A DNA stretch of 26,523 bases, taken from a virus. Positions 19,050-26,523 of the stretch are shown one piece after another. Positions within the stretch are counted from its first letter, which is position 1. The number at the start of each line of letters is the position of its first letter. Made by a program: the position numbers and the translations under genes. Location of the stretch: positions 1 to 26,523 of IMG/VR virus record IMGVR_UViG_3300009605_006727. The stretch is one strand, 5' to 3'. Below the pieces are notes generated by a model that was not told the DNA's origin, made no database searches, and was given only the letters and a program-made list of their open reading frames with translations.

Positions 19050-20282
19050 ATGAGTATTTTTAGAGAACACAAATCAAAAGTTGATAGAAGTGCAACTGAC
19101 AGAAAGCGCCACAAAGAAAAGATTGAAAAGGCTATCAAGGAAAGCATAAAAGATGTTGTAGCAGAAGAGAGTATTATTGGCCAGAGTGGCAAAAAGAAAA
19201 TAAAAATCCCTGTAAAGGGTATAAAAGAATATAGGTTTGTCTACGGTGGCAACGAAAAGAATCAAAAGGTTGGATCCGCCGGCGACATCGACGTTAAGAA
19301 GGGCCAAAGGATCGGCAAAAAGACGGCAGAAAGAATGCAACAGGGAAACAAGCCCTCCGACAAAGCCGGCGAAGAATCCTATGAAGTAGAGATAAGCTTA
19401 GAAGAGTTAGCTAGTTACCTGTTTGACAGCCTAGAGCTTCCGGAACTAGAAAAGAAGAGATTTAAGTTTGTAAATCAAGAAAAGCTAAGAAGGAAGGGCC
19501 ATCGCCTCAAAGGCATCCGTTCCAGACTTTCAAAGAAGGAAACTCTTAAGAGAAAAATTAAGAGAAAGAAGCGGGCTATAGCGGCTGGTACCTATAATCC
19601 CGACAGCGACGAGCGCTTTCCGTTTCACAAGGACGATTTAAAGTATCACCACGTTAAGCCAAAAAATAAAGAAAATACTGCCGCTGTCATTTTCTTCTTA
19701 ATGGATGTATCCGGTTCTATGGATCAGGATAAAAAATTCTTGGCAAGAAGCTTCTGTTTCCTCTTGTATCAATTCATTAGGCACAAATACGAAAACGTTG
19801 AAGTTGTATTTATCTCACACACCACTGAAGCAAAGCAGGTAAATGAGCAAGAGTTCTTCACTAGAATAACGTCCGGCGGTACGATAATGTCGACGGCCCT
19901 AGAGTTAGAGAAAGACCTAATTGAGAAGCAATATCACCCAAGTTCTTGGAATATATACACTTTTTATGCCGGCGATGGTGAAAATTGGCCGGCCGACATC
20001 AAAAAGTCTGTAGATCTGCTAGCCGAACTCAAAGAAATTAATCAACTAATTTCATATGCAGAAATAACGCCATGGGATACCAACGGTTGGCAAGATCCCA
20101 CGTGGGTAGATCCCATGGTACCAAAACCATACCATGCCAGAAGGACCAATCTGAACCCCATGGCGCTGTCGATGTGGGAAGAATTAAATTTAATTGAGGA
20201 CTCCTCTTTGAAGAGAATAAAGATAGTTAACTCAGAGTCAATATGGCCCGCATTCAACAGGCTGTTCGGAGTAAAGAAATAA
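19050..20282 (+). CDS. YeaH/YhbH-family protein (VWA-like, DUF444)
   Basis: The 410-residue protein matches the bacterial YeaH/YhbH family in length and layout. It has a basic helical N-terminus beginning MSIFREHKS, a lysine/arginine-rich middle, a conserved YHHVKPKNKENTAAVIFFLMDVSGSM region and a von Willebrand A-like domain. The MIDAS motif DVSGS is at 219-223 and SGGTIMSTAL follows later. In bacteria this gene is usually linked to prkA/yeaG and spoVR/ycgB and acts in stationary-phase, starvation or sporulation control. GAGGAAG precedes the ATG. Its stop overlaps the next start by one base (TAATG). The phage copy keeps the metal-binding residues and is probably functional. Confidence 0.9.
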   Translation: MSIFREHKSKVDRSATDRKRHKEKIEKAIKESIKDVVAEESIIGQSGKKKIKIPVKGIKEYRFVYGGNEKNQKVGSAGDIDVKKGQRIGKKTAERMQQGNKPSDKAGEESYEVEISLEELASYLFDSLELPELEKKRFKFVNQEKLRRKGHRLKGIRSRLSKKETLKRKIKRKKRAIAAGTYNPDSDERFPFHKDDLKYHHVKPKNKENTAAVIFFLMDVSGSMDQDKKFLARSFCFLLYQFIRHKYENVEVVFISHTTEAKQVNEQEFFTRITSGGTIMSTALELEKDLIEKQYHPSSWNIYTFYAGDGENWPADIKKSVDLLAELKEINQLISYAEITPWDTNGWQDPTWVDPMVPKPYHARRTNLNPMALSMWEELNLIEDSSLKRIKIVNSESIWPAFNRLFGVKK

Positions 20283-21598
20283 TGAACGATTGGACTATAG
20301 GAGAATTAGAGGACTGGGATAATAAGATCTGTAAGATCGGCGAATCATACGGCCTAGACTGGTTTGACATTGATTATGAAATAATCGATTATCATGAAAT
20401 GATCGGTGCGATGTCCTACACCGGCATGCCTACGCACTATAGACATTGGTCTTTTGGAAAGTCTTTTGAACTTACTCATGCAAAATATACAATGGGTCAG
20501 ACCGGCCTACCTTATGAGATGATTATCAACTCAAACCCGAGCATCGCTTATTTGATGAAAGAGAATCCACTAAGCACACATTTGTTAACCATGGCACATT
20601 GTGTCGGCCATAGTGATTTCTTTAAGAACAACAGAATGTTTAAACATACAGATCCAGACAACGTGATCAATAGGTTCAAGTTAGGCGCTAAGAGGATTCA
20701 AGAATATCTCGGAGATCCATCGATAGGTGTAGAGAAAGTAGAAAACATTATAGATGCATGTCATGCAATAAAGTACCAAATCCCCAGAACCCCTGGTATC
20801 ATAAGACGAAGCAATGATGAACTTAGGGCAATTTATGCGGAGAAGATGCTTGATGATGAGGATGGGATATACGATGATATTAATCTGGATAAGGTGCCCC
20901 TAGAACGAGATTATAATTTACTAGCATTCATCAGAGAAAACTCTCGTAATCTTACAGATTGGCAGAGAGATGTAATGTTGATTGTAGAAGAGAATTCTCA
21001 ATATTTCCTTCCACAAGCTTATACGAAAATTATGAACGAGGGTTGGGCCGTCCTAATTCATGAAAAAATAATGAAAGAATTAGATCTCCCACATAAACAT
21101 CATTTGGCTTTTATAAAATTACATAATCAGGTCGTCCGCCCACATTTGGGTAGTGTAAATCCTTACCACCTAGGCTATACAATTTTTAAGAAGATAGAGG
21201 AAGCTGAAGGCCTAGACGCTTGTTTGTTAGCCCGCGAAGTACATAATGATGTTTCATTTTTAAGAAAATACTTAGATGAAGAAACTTGTAGGGAGTTGAA
21301 TTTATTTGCTTTTTCCTTTAAAAAAAGAAACAATCAGCATACTATAGATGATGTTTCTAATGAAGACGGGTGGACGAACGTCCGCGACGCTCTAATTAGT
21401 ACAGTTGGATTGAACTCTGTGCCGGTTGTGTATGTGGAAGAGCTAATGAAGGACAGCACACTACGTATTATACATGAGCACGATGGTCGCGATATAGACC
21501 TACGTGACGCGCAAAGAGTGTATGACCATATAAAACAACTGTGGGGAGACGATGTACTCTTTACAACAATAATTGAAGAGGAGCCATGGGAATTCTAA
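20282..21598 (+). CDS. SpoVR/YcgB-family protein
   Basis: The 438-residue protein shows the SpoVR hallmark block MPTHYRHWSFGKSFELTHAK, followed by TGLPYEMIINSNPSIAYLMK and MAHCVGHSDFFKNN. The later VQRPHLG-like segment (VVRPHLGSVNPYHLGYTIF) is also typical. ATG 20282 is chosen, overlapping the YeaH stop; an in-frame ATG at 20243 lies within the YeaH gene. It is somewhat shorter than bacterial homologues such as E. coli YcgB. SpoVR was named for a role in Bacillus spore cortex formation; its biochemical activity is unsettled. Position between YeaH and PrkA repeats the conserved bacterial trio, with order changed. Confidence 0.9.
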   Translation: MNDWTIGELEDWDNKICKIGESYGLDWFDIDYEIIDYHEMIGAMSYTGMPTHYRHWSFGKSFELTHAKYTMGQTGLPYEMIINSNPSIAYLMKENPLSTHLLTMAHCVGHSDFFKNNRMFKHTDPDNVINRFKLGAKRIQEYLGDPSIGVEKVENIIDACHAIKYQIPRTPGIIRRSNDELRAIYAEKMLDDEDGIYDDINLDKVPLERDYNLLAFIRENSRNLTDWQRDVMLIVEENSQYFLPQAYTKIMNEGWAVLIHEKIMKELDLPHKHHLAFIKLHNQVVRPHLGSVNPYHLGYTIFKKIEEAEGLDACLLAREVHNDVSFLRKYLDEETCRELNLFAFSFKKRNNQHTIDDVSNEDGWTNVRDALISTVGLNSVPVVYVEELMKDSTLRIIHEHDGRDIDLRDAQRVYDHIKQLWGDDVLFTTIIEEEPWEF

Positions 21599-21599
21599 A

Positions 21600-23534
21600 A
21601 TGAAAAAATCAACAAAATTTCTTAAGGAAATAGACAAACACAGCAGTCGTAAAAGAGCTGAAAAATTTGAAGGAACTTTGGGAGAATATATCAATCTTCT
21701 AGAAGTCAATCCTTCAGCTTGTGATTTAGCTCACAAGCGACTCTATGAGGCTCTTGCTGGCCATGGTATCACTACTATGGCGGAGTCCGACACTAGGTGC
21801 AATAAACTTTTTGGCGGAGAAGCAGTAAAAACTTATGATTATTTTCAAAGTAAGTTCTTTGGAATGGAGCGTTCTTTAGCAAAAATCATGAGATTCCTGA
21901 GATCAGCCTCTTTAAAAGGTGAAGAAAGCCGACAGGTTTTGCTTTTACTCGGCCCAGTTGGCGCCGGCAAATCTGCCCTTGTAGAACACATCAAGCGCGC
22001 CCTAGAGAATTCCGGCCCGATGTATCACATTGCAGATTGTCCAATACACGAGGAACCCCTCCATTTGATCCCGCGTGGTTTAAGAGCCTCTTTCCAAGAA
22101 ATTTATGGCATCAAAATCGAAGGTGATTTATGTCCCGTCTGCCGGCACAATCTCTTGAATGAACACGCCGGCGATTACATGAATGTTCCAGTTTCAGAGT
22201 CGACCTTTTCAATTAGAGGCCGCCGCGGCGTCGGTGTTGTACCACCAATGGATGCCAATACACAGGATACATCGATCTTAATAGGTACTGAAGACATTTC
22301 GAAATTGGATCTATATCCAGAAGATGATCCCCGTGTCTTGAGTCTTAATGGGGCATTCAACGTAGGTAATCGCGGCATTGTAGAGTTCGTTGAGGTCTTC
22401 AAGAATGAAATCGAGTTCTTGCATACCATGATTACGGCAACTCAGGAAAAATCAGTCCCTTCCCCGGGCAAGCAGGCCATGATTTATTTTGATGGTGTAA
22501 TCCTCTCTCACTGTAACGAAGCAGAGTGGAATAAGTTCAAGTCTGAGCACACTAACGAAGCAATCTTGGATAGAATTGTACGCGTTAACGTGCCGTACTG
22601 CTTAGAATACGCAGAAGAAGAGAAGATTTACAAAAAATTAATTGGTGAATCTGATTTTGAGTGCCATTTTGCGCCTCACACACTAGAATTTGCCTCCATG
22701 TTTGCTGTTCTTTCCCGCCTCAAGCCAACGAACAAAGTAGATCTTCTTACGAAGATGAAAATATACAACGGTGAAGAGATTGTTGAAAAGGGTTCTGTTC
22801 GCAAACTTGACATTGATGATCTCCGCGAAGAGGTAGTTGATGAAGGGATGACGGGTATTTCTACACGTTTTATCATGAAGGCTATCGACAATGCATTGTC
22901 GGACTCAGATAAGAACATGATAACTCCAATCTCTATTCGCGACTCACTTGTAAAGCAGGTGAAGGACCAGATTGTAGATCAAGAAACTAGAGAAACATGC
23001 TTGATTTTCTTACAGAAAATTCTTCACGAAGAGTACCTAAGAATTCTAGAGAAAGAAATAACAAAGGCTTTTGTTTCCGCATATGACGAACAGGCCGAAG
23101 CTTTATTCAATAACTATCTCGACCATGCCGAGGCTTACGTGAACGCCACAAAGGTTAAGGATCGGGTTACGAAAGAAGAGATCAATCCCGATGAGAACTT
23201 CATGAAATCAATCGAACAGCAGATCGGTATACAGGGTAGCGCTAAAGATAATTTTAGAAGCGACATTACTGCTTACATGTTTGCTATGCTCCGCCGCGGC
23301 GAAGTCATTGACTGGAGAAGTTACGGGCCCCTACGTGAAGCAATTGAGAACAAATTAGTAACATCAGTGAAAGATATAACAAGAATCGTTACAAAGTCTA
23401 AGAGTAGAGATAAGGGCCAACAGAAGAAATACAATGGTATGGTAGAAACTCTAATAGAAGACTATGGATACACCGAAGACTCTGCAGAGGAAATTATCAA
23501 ATTTGCTGCTAATAATTTGTGGAGAGATTCGTAA
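21600..23534 (+). CDS. prkA: PrkA/YeaG-family AAA+ serine protein kinase
   Basis: The 644-residue length agrees with PrkA/YeaG proteins. The Walker A motif GPVGAGKS is at 118-125. The PrkA-specific region follows: HEEPLHLIP, then the cysteine-containing CPVCRHNL. Family blocks NRGIVEFVEVFKNEIEFLHT and FDGVILSHCNEAEWNKF are present, and a C-terminal regulatory domain ends the protein. PrkA proteins are AAA+ ATPases reported as serine kinases, and protease activity has also been proposed, acting in starvation and sporulation responses. ATG 21600 lies one base after the SpoVR stop; an upstream in-frame TTG (21573) is possible but less likely. Together with YeaH and SpoVR it should act as a unit on host regulators or envelope (inference). 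Confidence 0.92.
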   Translation: MKKSTKFLKEIDKHSSRKRAEKFEGTLGEYINLLEVNPSACDLAHKRLYEALAGHGITTMAESDTRCNKLFGGEAVKTYDYFQSKFFGMERSLAKIMRFLRSASLKGEESRQVLLLLGPVGAGKSALVEHIKRALENSGPMYHIADCPIHEEPLHLIPRGLRASFQEIYGIKIEGDLCPVCRHNLLNEHAGDYMNVPVSESTFSIRGRRGVGVVPPMDANTQDTSILIGTEDISKLDLYPEDDPRVLSLNGAFNVGNRGIVEFVEVFKNEIEFLHTMITATQEKSVPSPGKQAMIYFDGVILSHCNEAEWNKFKSEHTNEAILDRIVRVNVPYCLEYAEEEKIYKKLIGESDFECHFAPHTLEFASMFAVLSRLKPTNKVDLLTKMKIYNGEEIVEKGSVRKLDIDDLREEVVDEGMTGISTRFIMKAIDNALSDSDKNMITPISIRDSLVKQVKDQIVDQETRETCLIFLQKILHEEYLRILEKEITKAFVSAYDEQAEALFNNYLDHAEAYVNATKVKDRVTKEEINPDENFMKSIEQQIGIQGSAKDNFRSDITAYMFAMLRRGEVIDWRSYGPLREAIENKLVTSVKDITRIVTKSKSRDKGQQKKYNGMVETLIEDYGYTEDSAEEIIKFAANNLWRDS

Positions 23535-23548
23535 ATAAAAAGTGATAT

Positions 23549-24889
23549 ATGACAAAGACTATCTATGTGCTAGACACTAGTGTTTATTTAACAAACGCTG
23601 ATTCAATTTTTTCCTTCAACGATAATGATATAATTATTCCGCTGAAGGTATTAGAAGAGGTAGACAAGCATAAGAAGCGCCAAGATGGCGCCGGCTTGAA
23701 TGCTAGAACGATAATTCGAATATTAGATTCCCTAAGAGAAGAGGGCAGCCTCTATGAAGGCGTCGGCTTGGGCCCGGGCCTGGGAAAAATCAAGGTAAGA
23801 GGGATAGAGACAGTTCATACAGACCAGTTCCCTAAAGATCTGAATATGAACGTTCCCGACCATATGATCATCGCGACAGCTCTGTCTGAAAAGATAGATA
23901 GTCCCGAAAGCGAAATTGTGGTTGTCACGCGTGACATTAACATGCGCGTAATCTGTGACTCTCTGGGTCTGTCCTGTGAAGATTATATTGACAATAAGAT
24001 TGTTAAGAGTGGCGAAAGTATTTTTACAGGTCACGTGGCGCACAGCATAGAAGACTCAGAAATCGATGCACTCTATAGCGGTGAAGAGATATACTTAGAT
24101 CCTGAAGAGATTGAAGTCTTTCCAAATCAATTTGTAATGTTGAAATCAAACATCAATTCAAAAAGAACGGTTTTGACACGATTTGTAAATTATGTTAGCC
24201 CTCTCGTCCGCGTCGCCGCTAACAGGGCTGGTGTCTGGGGGGTGAAACCTAGGAACAGGGAACAGACGTACGCCCTAGATATCTTGATGAACCCAGATAT
24301 ATCCCTAGTTACGTTGATAGGCAAGGCCGGCTCCGGTAAGACTCTTTGTGCTATAGCCGCGGGAATACAGCAAACTTTAGATCCAACATCGGGTGATGCT
24401 GGCGAACCTAGATACACTAGAATGATCGTTTCTCGCCCCGTTCAGCCGCTAGGAAAGGATATTGGTTTCCTTCCCGGCACCCTGGAAGAGAAGATGCACC
24501 CATGGTTGATGCCGATTCAAGATAATCTGCAGTTCTTAATGGGTAACGACAAAGCAACGCTAGAAATGTACATGGAGCAGGGCACAATTGAGATAGAAGC
24601 TCTGACCTATATCCGCGGCCGCTCGATAGCAAATGCTTTTATTATTATTGATGAGGCTCAGAACTTAACAACTCACGAATTAAAGACTATTATTACAAGA
24701 GTTGGTGAGGGTACTAAAATTGTATTGACCGGTGATGTCGAACAGATTGATAATACATATATCGATGCTACTAGCAACGGTTTAACGCATGCAGTTGAGA
24801 AGTTTAAAGAAGCAGACCTAGCAGCCCACATCACCCTCTTGAAAGGTGAGAGATCTAAAGTTGCAACCCTCGCCGCAAAAATCTTATAG
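23549..24889 (+). CDS. phoH: PIN-PhoH fusion (PhoH2-type RNase/helicase)
   Basis: The 446-residue protein joins an N-terminal PIN ribonuclease domain (YVLDTSVYL with D9, acidic E36/E37, and VVTRDINMR) to a C-terminal PhoH ATPase. The ATPase has Walker A GKAGSGKT at 258-265, Walker B IIIDEAQN with D368-E369, and the VLTGDVEQID sensor. PIN-PhoH (PhoH2) proteins unwind and cut RNA in bacteria. Phage PhoH is common in marine phages, often as the ATPase alone. It starts 14 bases after prkA without a clear Shine-Dalgarno sequence, and so probably belongs to the same operon. It could degrade host mRNA or manage RNA during starvation-like physiology. Confidence 0.93.
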   Translation: MTKTIYVLDTSVYLTNADSIFSFNDNDIIIPLKVLEEVDKHKKRQDGAGLNARTIIRILDSLREEGSLYEGVGLGPGLGKIKVRGIETVHTDQFPKDLNMNVPDHMIIATALSEKIDSPESEIVVVTRDINMRVICDSLGLSCEDYIDNKIVKSGESIFTGHVAHSIEDSEIDALYSGEEIYLDPEEIEVFPNQFVMLKSNINSKRTVLTRFVNYVSPLVRVAANRAGVWGVKPRNREQTYALDILMNPDISLVTLIGKAGSGKTLCAIAAGIQQTLDPTSGDAGEPRYTRMIVSRPVQPLGKDIGFLPGTLEEKMHPWLMPIQDNLQFLMGNDKATLEMYMEQGTIEIEALTYIRGRSIANAFIIIDEAQNLTTHELKTIITRVGEGTKIVLTGDVEQIDNTYIDATSNGLTHAVEKFKEADLAAHITLLKGERSKVATLAAKIL

Positions 24890-24898
24890 GAGAATAGA

Positions 24899-25207
24899 AT
24901 GAGCACAGAAGAGAATCCAATATTAAAAGAAGTAGTCGAGCAGGATTCACCATTAAAAACTTTAGTGGTTAATTATGTCGGCACAGTACACAGTCCAGAA
25001 AACGGAGAAATTACCGTAGAAATGATTGTAGACACCATGGTTAAAGAATTTCCAGAATTTTTGATGGTTATCGCAGAAGAAAACTGGATTAGAGGATATC
25101 ACCAAGCGCTGGGCGATGTCGAAGAGGGCGAACGTTTGGCACAGGAACAATCCACTACTCCCGAGCAAACTGAAACGACTGAAGAAGTCCCCGCCGCAGC
25201 AGAATGA
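24899..25207 (+). CDS. Small acidic protein, unknown
   Basis: The 102-residue protein starts after AGGAG and is acidic throughout. The ordered part (about residues 15-80, including VNYVGTVHSPENGEITVEMIVDTMVKEFPEFLM) looks helical, and the tail is Glu/Thr/Pro-rich and probably disordered. No domain is recognised. It overlaps the next start by four bases and thus is co-translated with the metallopeptidase-like protein. Confidence 0.7.
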   Translation: MSTEENPILKEVVEQDSPLKTLVVNYVGTVHSPENGEITVEMIVDTMVKEFPEFLMVIAEENWIRGYHQALGDVEEGERLAQEQSTTPEQTETTEEVPAAAE

Positions 25208-25872
25208 TGAGAGATTTTGTAAAAGAGGCCGCATCACAGCCTAGGCGTGAATATCATATATACAATGATATCAACGTCTTAATCAAGGATTTCCCGCAGT
25301 CCGAAGAGGTTGATATTCCGGCCCTTTTATCAAAAATAGAATACACACTACCCAGATACTACTTCGATAATATTGACGTTGTTTATGTCGGCGAATTCGA
25401 AGATTTGGGTGATCGCAATGCTGCATTTTTAGATGGCGCTATCTATATGACGAGCACAGAACCAACAACACATGATATGTTAGAAAATATTGTACATGAG
25501 GTTGCGCACTCCCTAGAGGGCGATCATGGTGATATGCTGTATGGCGACCAGAAGGTTATTAGCGAATTCCTAGGAAAAAGAGAAAGACTTAGGTTAATTC
25601 TAGAACAAGAAGGTTACACAATCCCTGAAGAGTTCTACGAGCAGACCGAATACAACAGAAATTTTGATAAATTCCTAATGAATACGGTAGGGTACCCTAC
25701 ATTAACATATCTGACAATGGGCCTGTTTGTTAGCCCATACGGTGCCACTTCTTTGCGAGAGTATTTTGCAAATGCTTTTGAGCATTTTTATATCAATGAT
25801 CGCGAAGATGTTAAGAAAGTAAGTCCGCAAGTTTACTTGAAGATTGACTATTTACATAAAACAGGAGAGTAA
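25204..25872 (+). CDS. HExxH metallopeptidase-like protein
   Basis: The 222-residue protein has the zinc site HEVAH at 98-102 within NIVHEVAHSLEGDHGD and a later helix SLREYFANAFEHFYI that could give a third, acidic ligand, as in gluzincin-type peptidases. There is no signal peptide, so it should act in the cytoplasm or virion. A putative role is processing of a phage or host protein (head maturation or host shutoff are possibilities). The substrate is unknown. It overlaps the upstream gene (ATGA). Confidence 0.75.
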   Translation: MMRDFVKEAASQPRREYHIYNDINVLIKDFPQSEEVDIPALLSKIEYTLPRYYFDNIDVVYVGEFEDLGDRNAAFLDGAIYMTSTEPTTHDMLENIVHEVAHSLEGDHGDMLYGDQKVISEFLGKRERLRLILEQEGYTIPEEFYEQTEYNRNFDKFLMNTVGYPTLTYLTMGLFVSPYGATSLREYFANAFEHFYINDREDVKKVSPQVYLKIDYLHKTGE

Positions 25873-25873
25873 T

Positions 25874-26317
25874 ATGTTAAACACATTCAACGAACTTAAA
25901 AAGGAATTATCCCTAGATACCAGCACGAACACCTTGACAGTGACAATTGGCGTACCAAAGAAGACCAGAAGAACCTCATTGATTGTCGTAAAGGGTAAAA
26001 CCGTTAAGAATTGGGTAGAGAATTCTGGCTATGTTGTTGTCGATACAATTAAATCAAATCGTATCGACAATAGCGAAAGCGTAGCCGACAACACTTGGGT
26101 ATATGAAGTGGAGAAATTGATTCAGGCCACCCAGCCGACAAAAAATGAAAAAGAAGACCCTCAGTTGGCCGCAAGACCAGAAAATCAAGAAAAAGAAGAA
26201 AAAGCTATTGACAATTCTGAAGCAGAGGCTATAATAGAGACTAAGACAGTGCAAAAGCGACCTAAAACTCGCAAAAAGGGAACTAAGACAGTTCGGAGCA
26301 CTAGAAAAGAGGATTAG
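25874..26317 (+). CDS. Small protein with charged disordered tail
   Basis: The 147-residue product starts at ATG 25874, after GGAGAG; an in-frame ATG at 25844 lies within the previous gene. The first 85 residues look like a compact alpha/beta domain (TLTVTIGVPKKTRRTSLIVV, NWVENSGYVVVDTI). The remainder is Glu/Lys-rich and ends in a basic cluster (RPKTRKKGTKTVRSTRKED). No family is recognised. Its stop overlaps the next gene's GTG start by one base. Confidence 0.7.
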   Translation: MLNTFNELKKELSLDTSTNTLTVTIGVPKKTRRTSLIVVKGKTVKNWVENSGYVVVDTIKSNRIDNSESVADNTWVYEVEKLIQATQPTKNEKEDPQLAARPENQEKEEKAIDNSEAEAIIETKTVQKRPKTRKKGTKTVRSTRKED

Positions 26318-26523
26318 TGTCTGCAAAGAAACATATATCTTTTAGCGAGCTAAAGGATTGGAAATTATGTCCGTTTTATCACAACTTAGCATGGATCAAG
26401 AAATTAAGCTCGTTTGAGGGCAATGAATACACCGCTTTTGGTACGGCTATCCACGACACCTGTGAGAAAAAGCTTCTAGAAAAGGGTTTTGACGAGAAGG
26501 AGCATTTTCTGACTTCTTTCAAG
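26317..26523 (+). CDS. PD-(D/E)XK (RecB/Cas4-like) nuclease, N-terminal part
   Basis: A frame opening with GTG (overlapping the previous TAG) runs to the window edge, 69 codons. It reads SAKKHISFSELKDWKLCPFYH, then GTAIHDTCEKKLLEKGF. The 'S-S-L--CP--Y' start and the 'G--IH---E' motif are the standard first two signatures of PD-(D/E)XK_1 nucleases of the RecB/Cas4 type found in large phages. The catalytic D..ExK motif lies beyond the window. It probably acts on DNA ends during recombination or host DNA degradation. Confidence 0.8.
   Translation, partial: MSAKKHISFSELKDWKLCPFYHNLAWIKKLSSFEGNEYTAFGTAIHDTCEKKLLEKGFDEKEHFLTSFK

Noticed and set aside
21573-21599. TTG start for the PrkA-type protein
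   Set aside because: The added nine residues are not PrkA-like and ATG 21600 fits the one-base gap after SpoVR; however GAGGAG at 21578-21583 leaves some doubt.

Overview
The window reads as part of the genome of a large tailed bacteriophage, most likely a big T4-like or jumbo-type myovirus of a Gram-negative, probably aquatic host. This is inferred from tightly packed, overlapping, almost entirely plus-strand genes, scattered tRNA genes, a tmRNA, two free-standing HNH endonucleases, many small unrecognised ORFs, fibrous repeat proteins, PhoH and two HxGH nucleotidyltransferases. No capsid, terminase, portal or polymerase gene lies in the window, so the phage assignment rests on context. Two predicted lipoproteins and a secreted metzincin suggest a host with a periplasm.

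Layout. 1-4019: low-complexity and coiled-coil proteins, a 669-residue fusion of a ligase-like nucleotidyltransferase with an HxGH cytidylyl/adenylyltransferase, an acidic helical protein and a small HTH-like protein. 4038-4355: a complete tmRNA (ssrA) with its own sigma70-type promoter and the tag ANNADYDLALTA. 4407-7977: HNH endonuclease, secreted metzincin, DUF2827-type glycosyltransferase, PLP aminotransferase and a small membrane protein. 7965-11207: SpoU-type RNA methyltransferase, small exported or membrane proteins, an HVGH nucleotidyltransferase, tRNA-Arg and tRNA-Val. 11208-16486: a minus-strand gene, a 550-residue Ala-rich 25-residue-repeat protein with its own promoter, leader and terminator, a J-domain protein, two likely virion proteins and a minus-strand lipoprotein. 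16571-18959: tRNA-Glu, Gln, Thr, Ala, a degenerate tRNA and Ser, then a dimethylargininase-like amidinotransferase-fold enzyme, a second HNH endonuclease and an odd tRNA-Asn with a long variable arm. 19050-26523: an operon carrying the bacterial stress trio YeaH/YhbH, SpoVR and PrkA, followed by PIN-PhoH, an HExxH metallopeptidase, small proteins and the start of a PD-(D/E)XK (RecB-like) nuclease.

Two themes stand out. One is control of host translation and protein quality: tmRNA, eight plausible tRNAs plus one decayed copy, an RNA 2'-O-methyltransferase and a J-domain cochaperone. The other is a captured starvation/stationary-phase control module (YeaH-SpoVR-PrkA) joined to PIN-PhoH. Metabolic extras (aminotransferase, amidinotransferase-fold enzyme, two HxGH nucleotidyltransferases, a glycosyltransferase) suggest modification of amino-acid or surface/nucleotide chemistry, but their substrates cannot be read from sequence.
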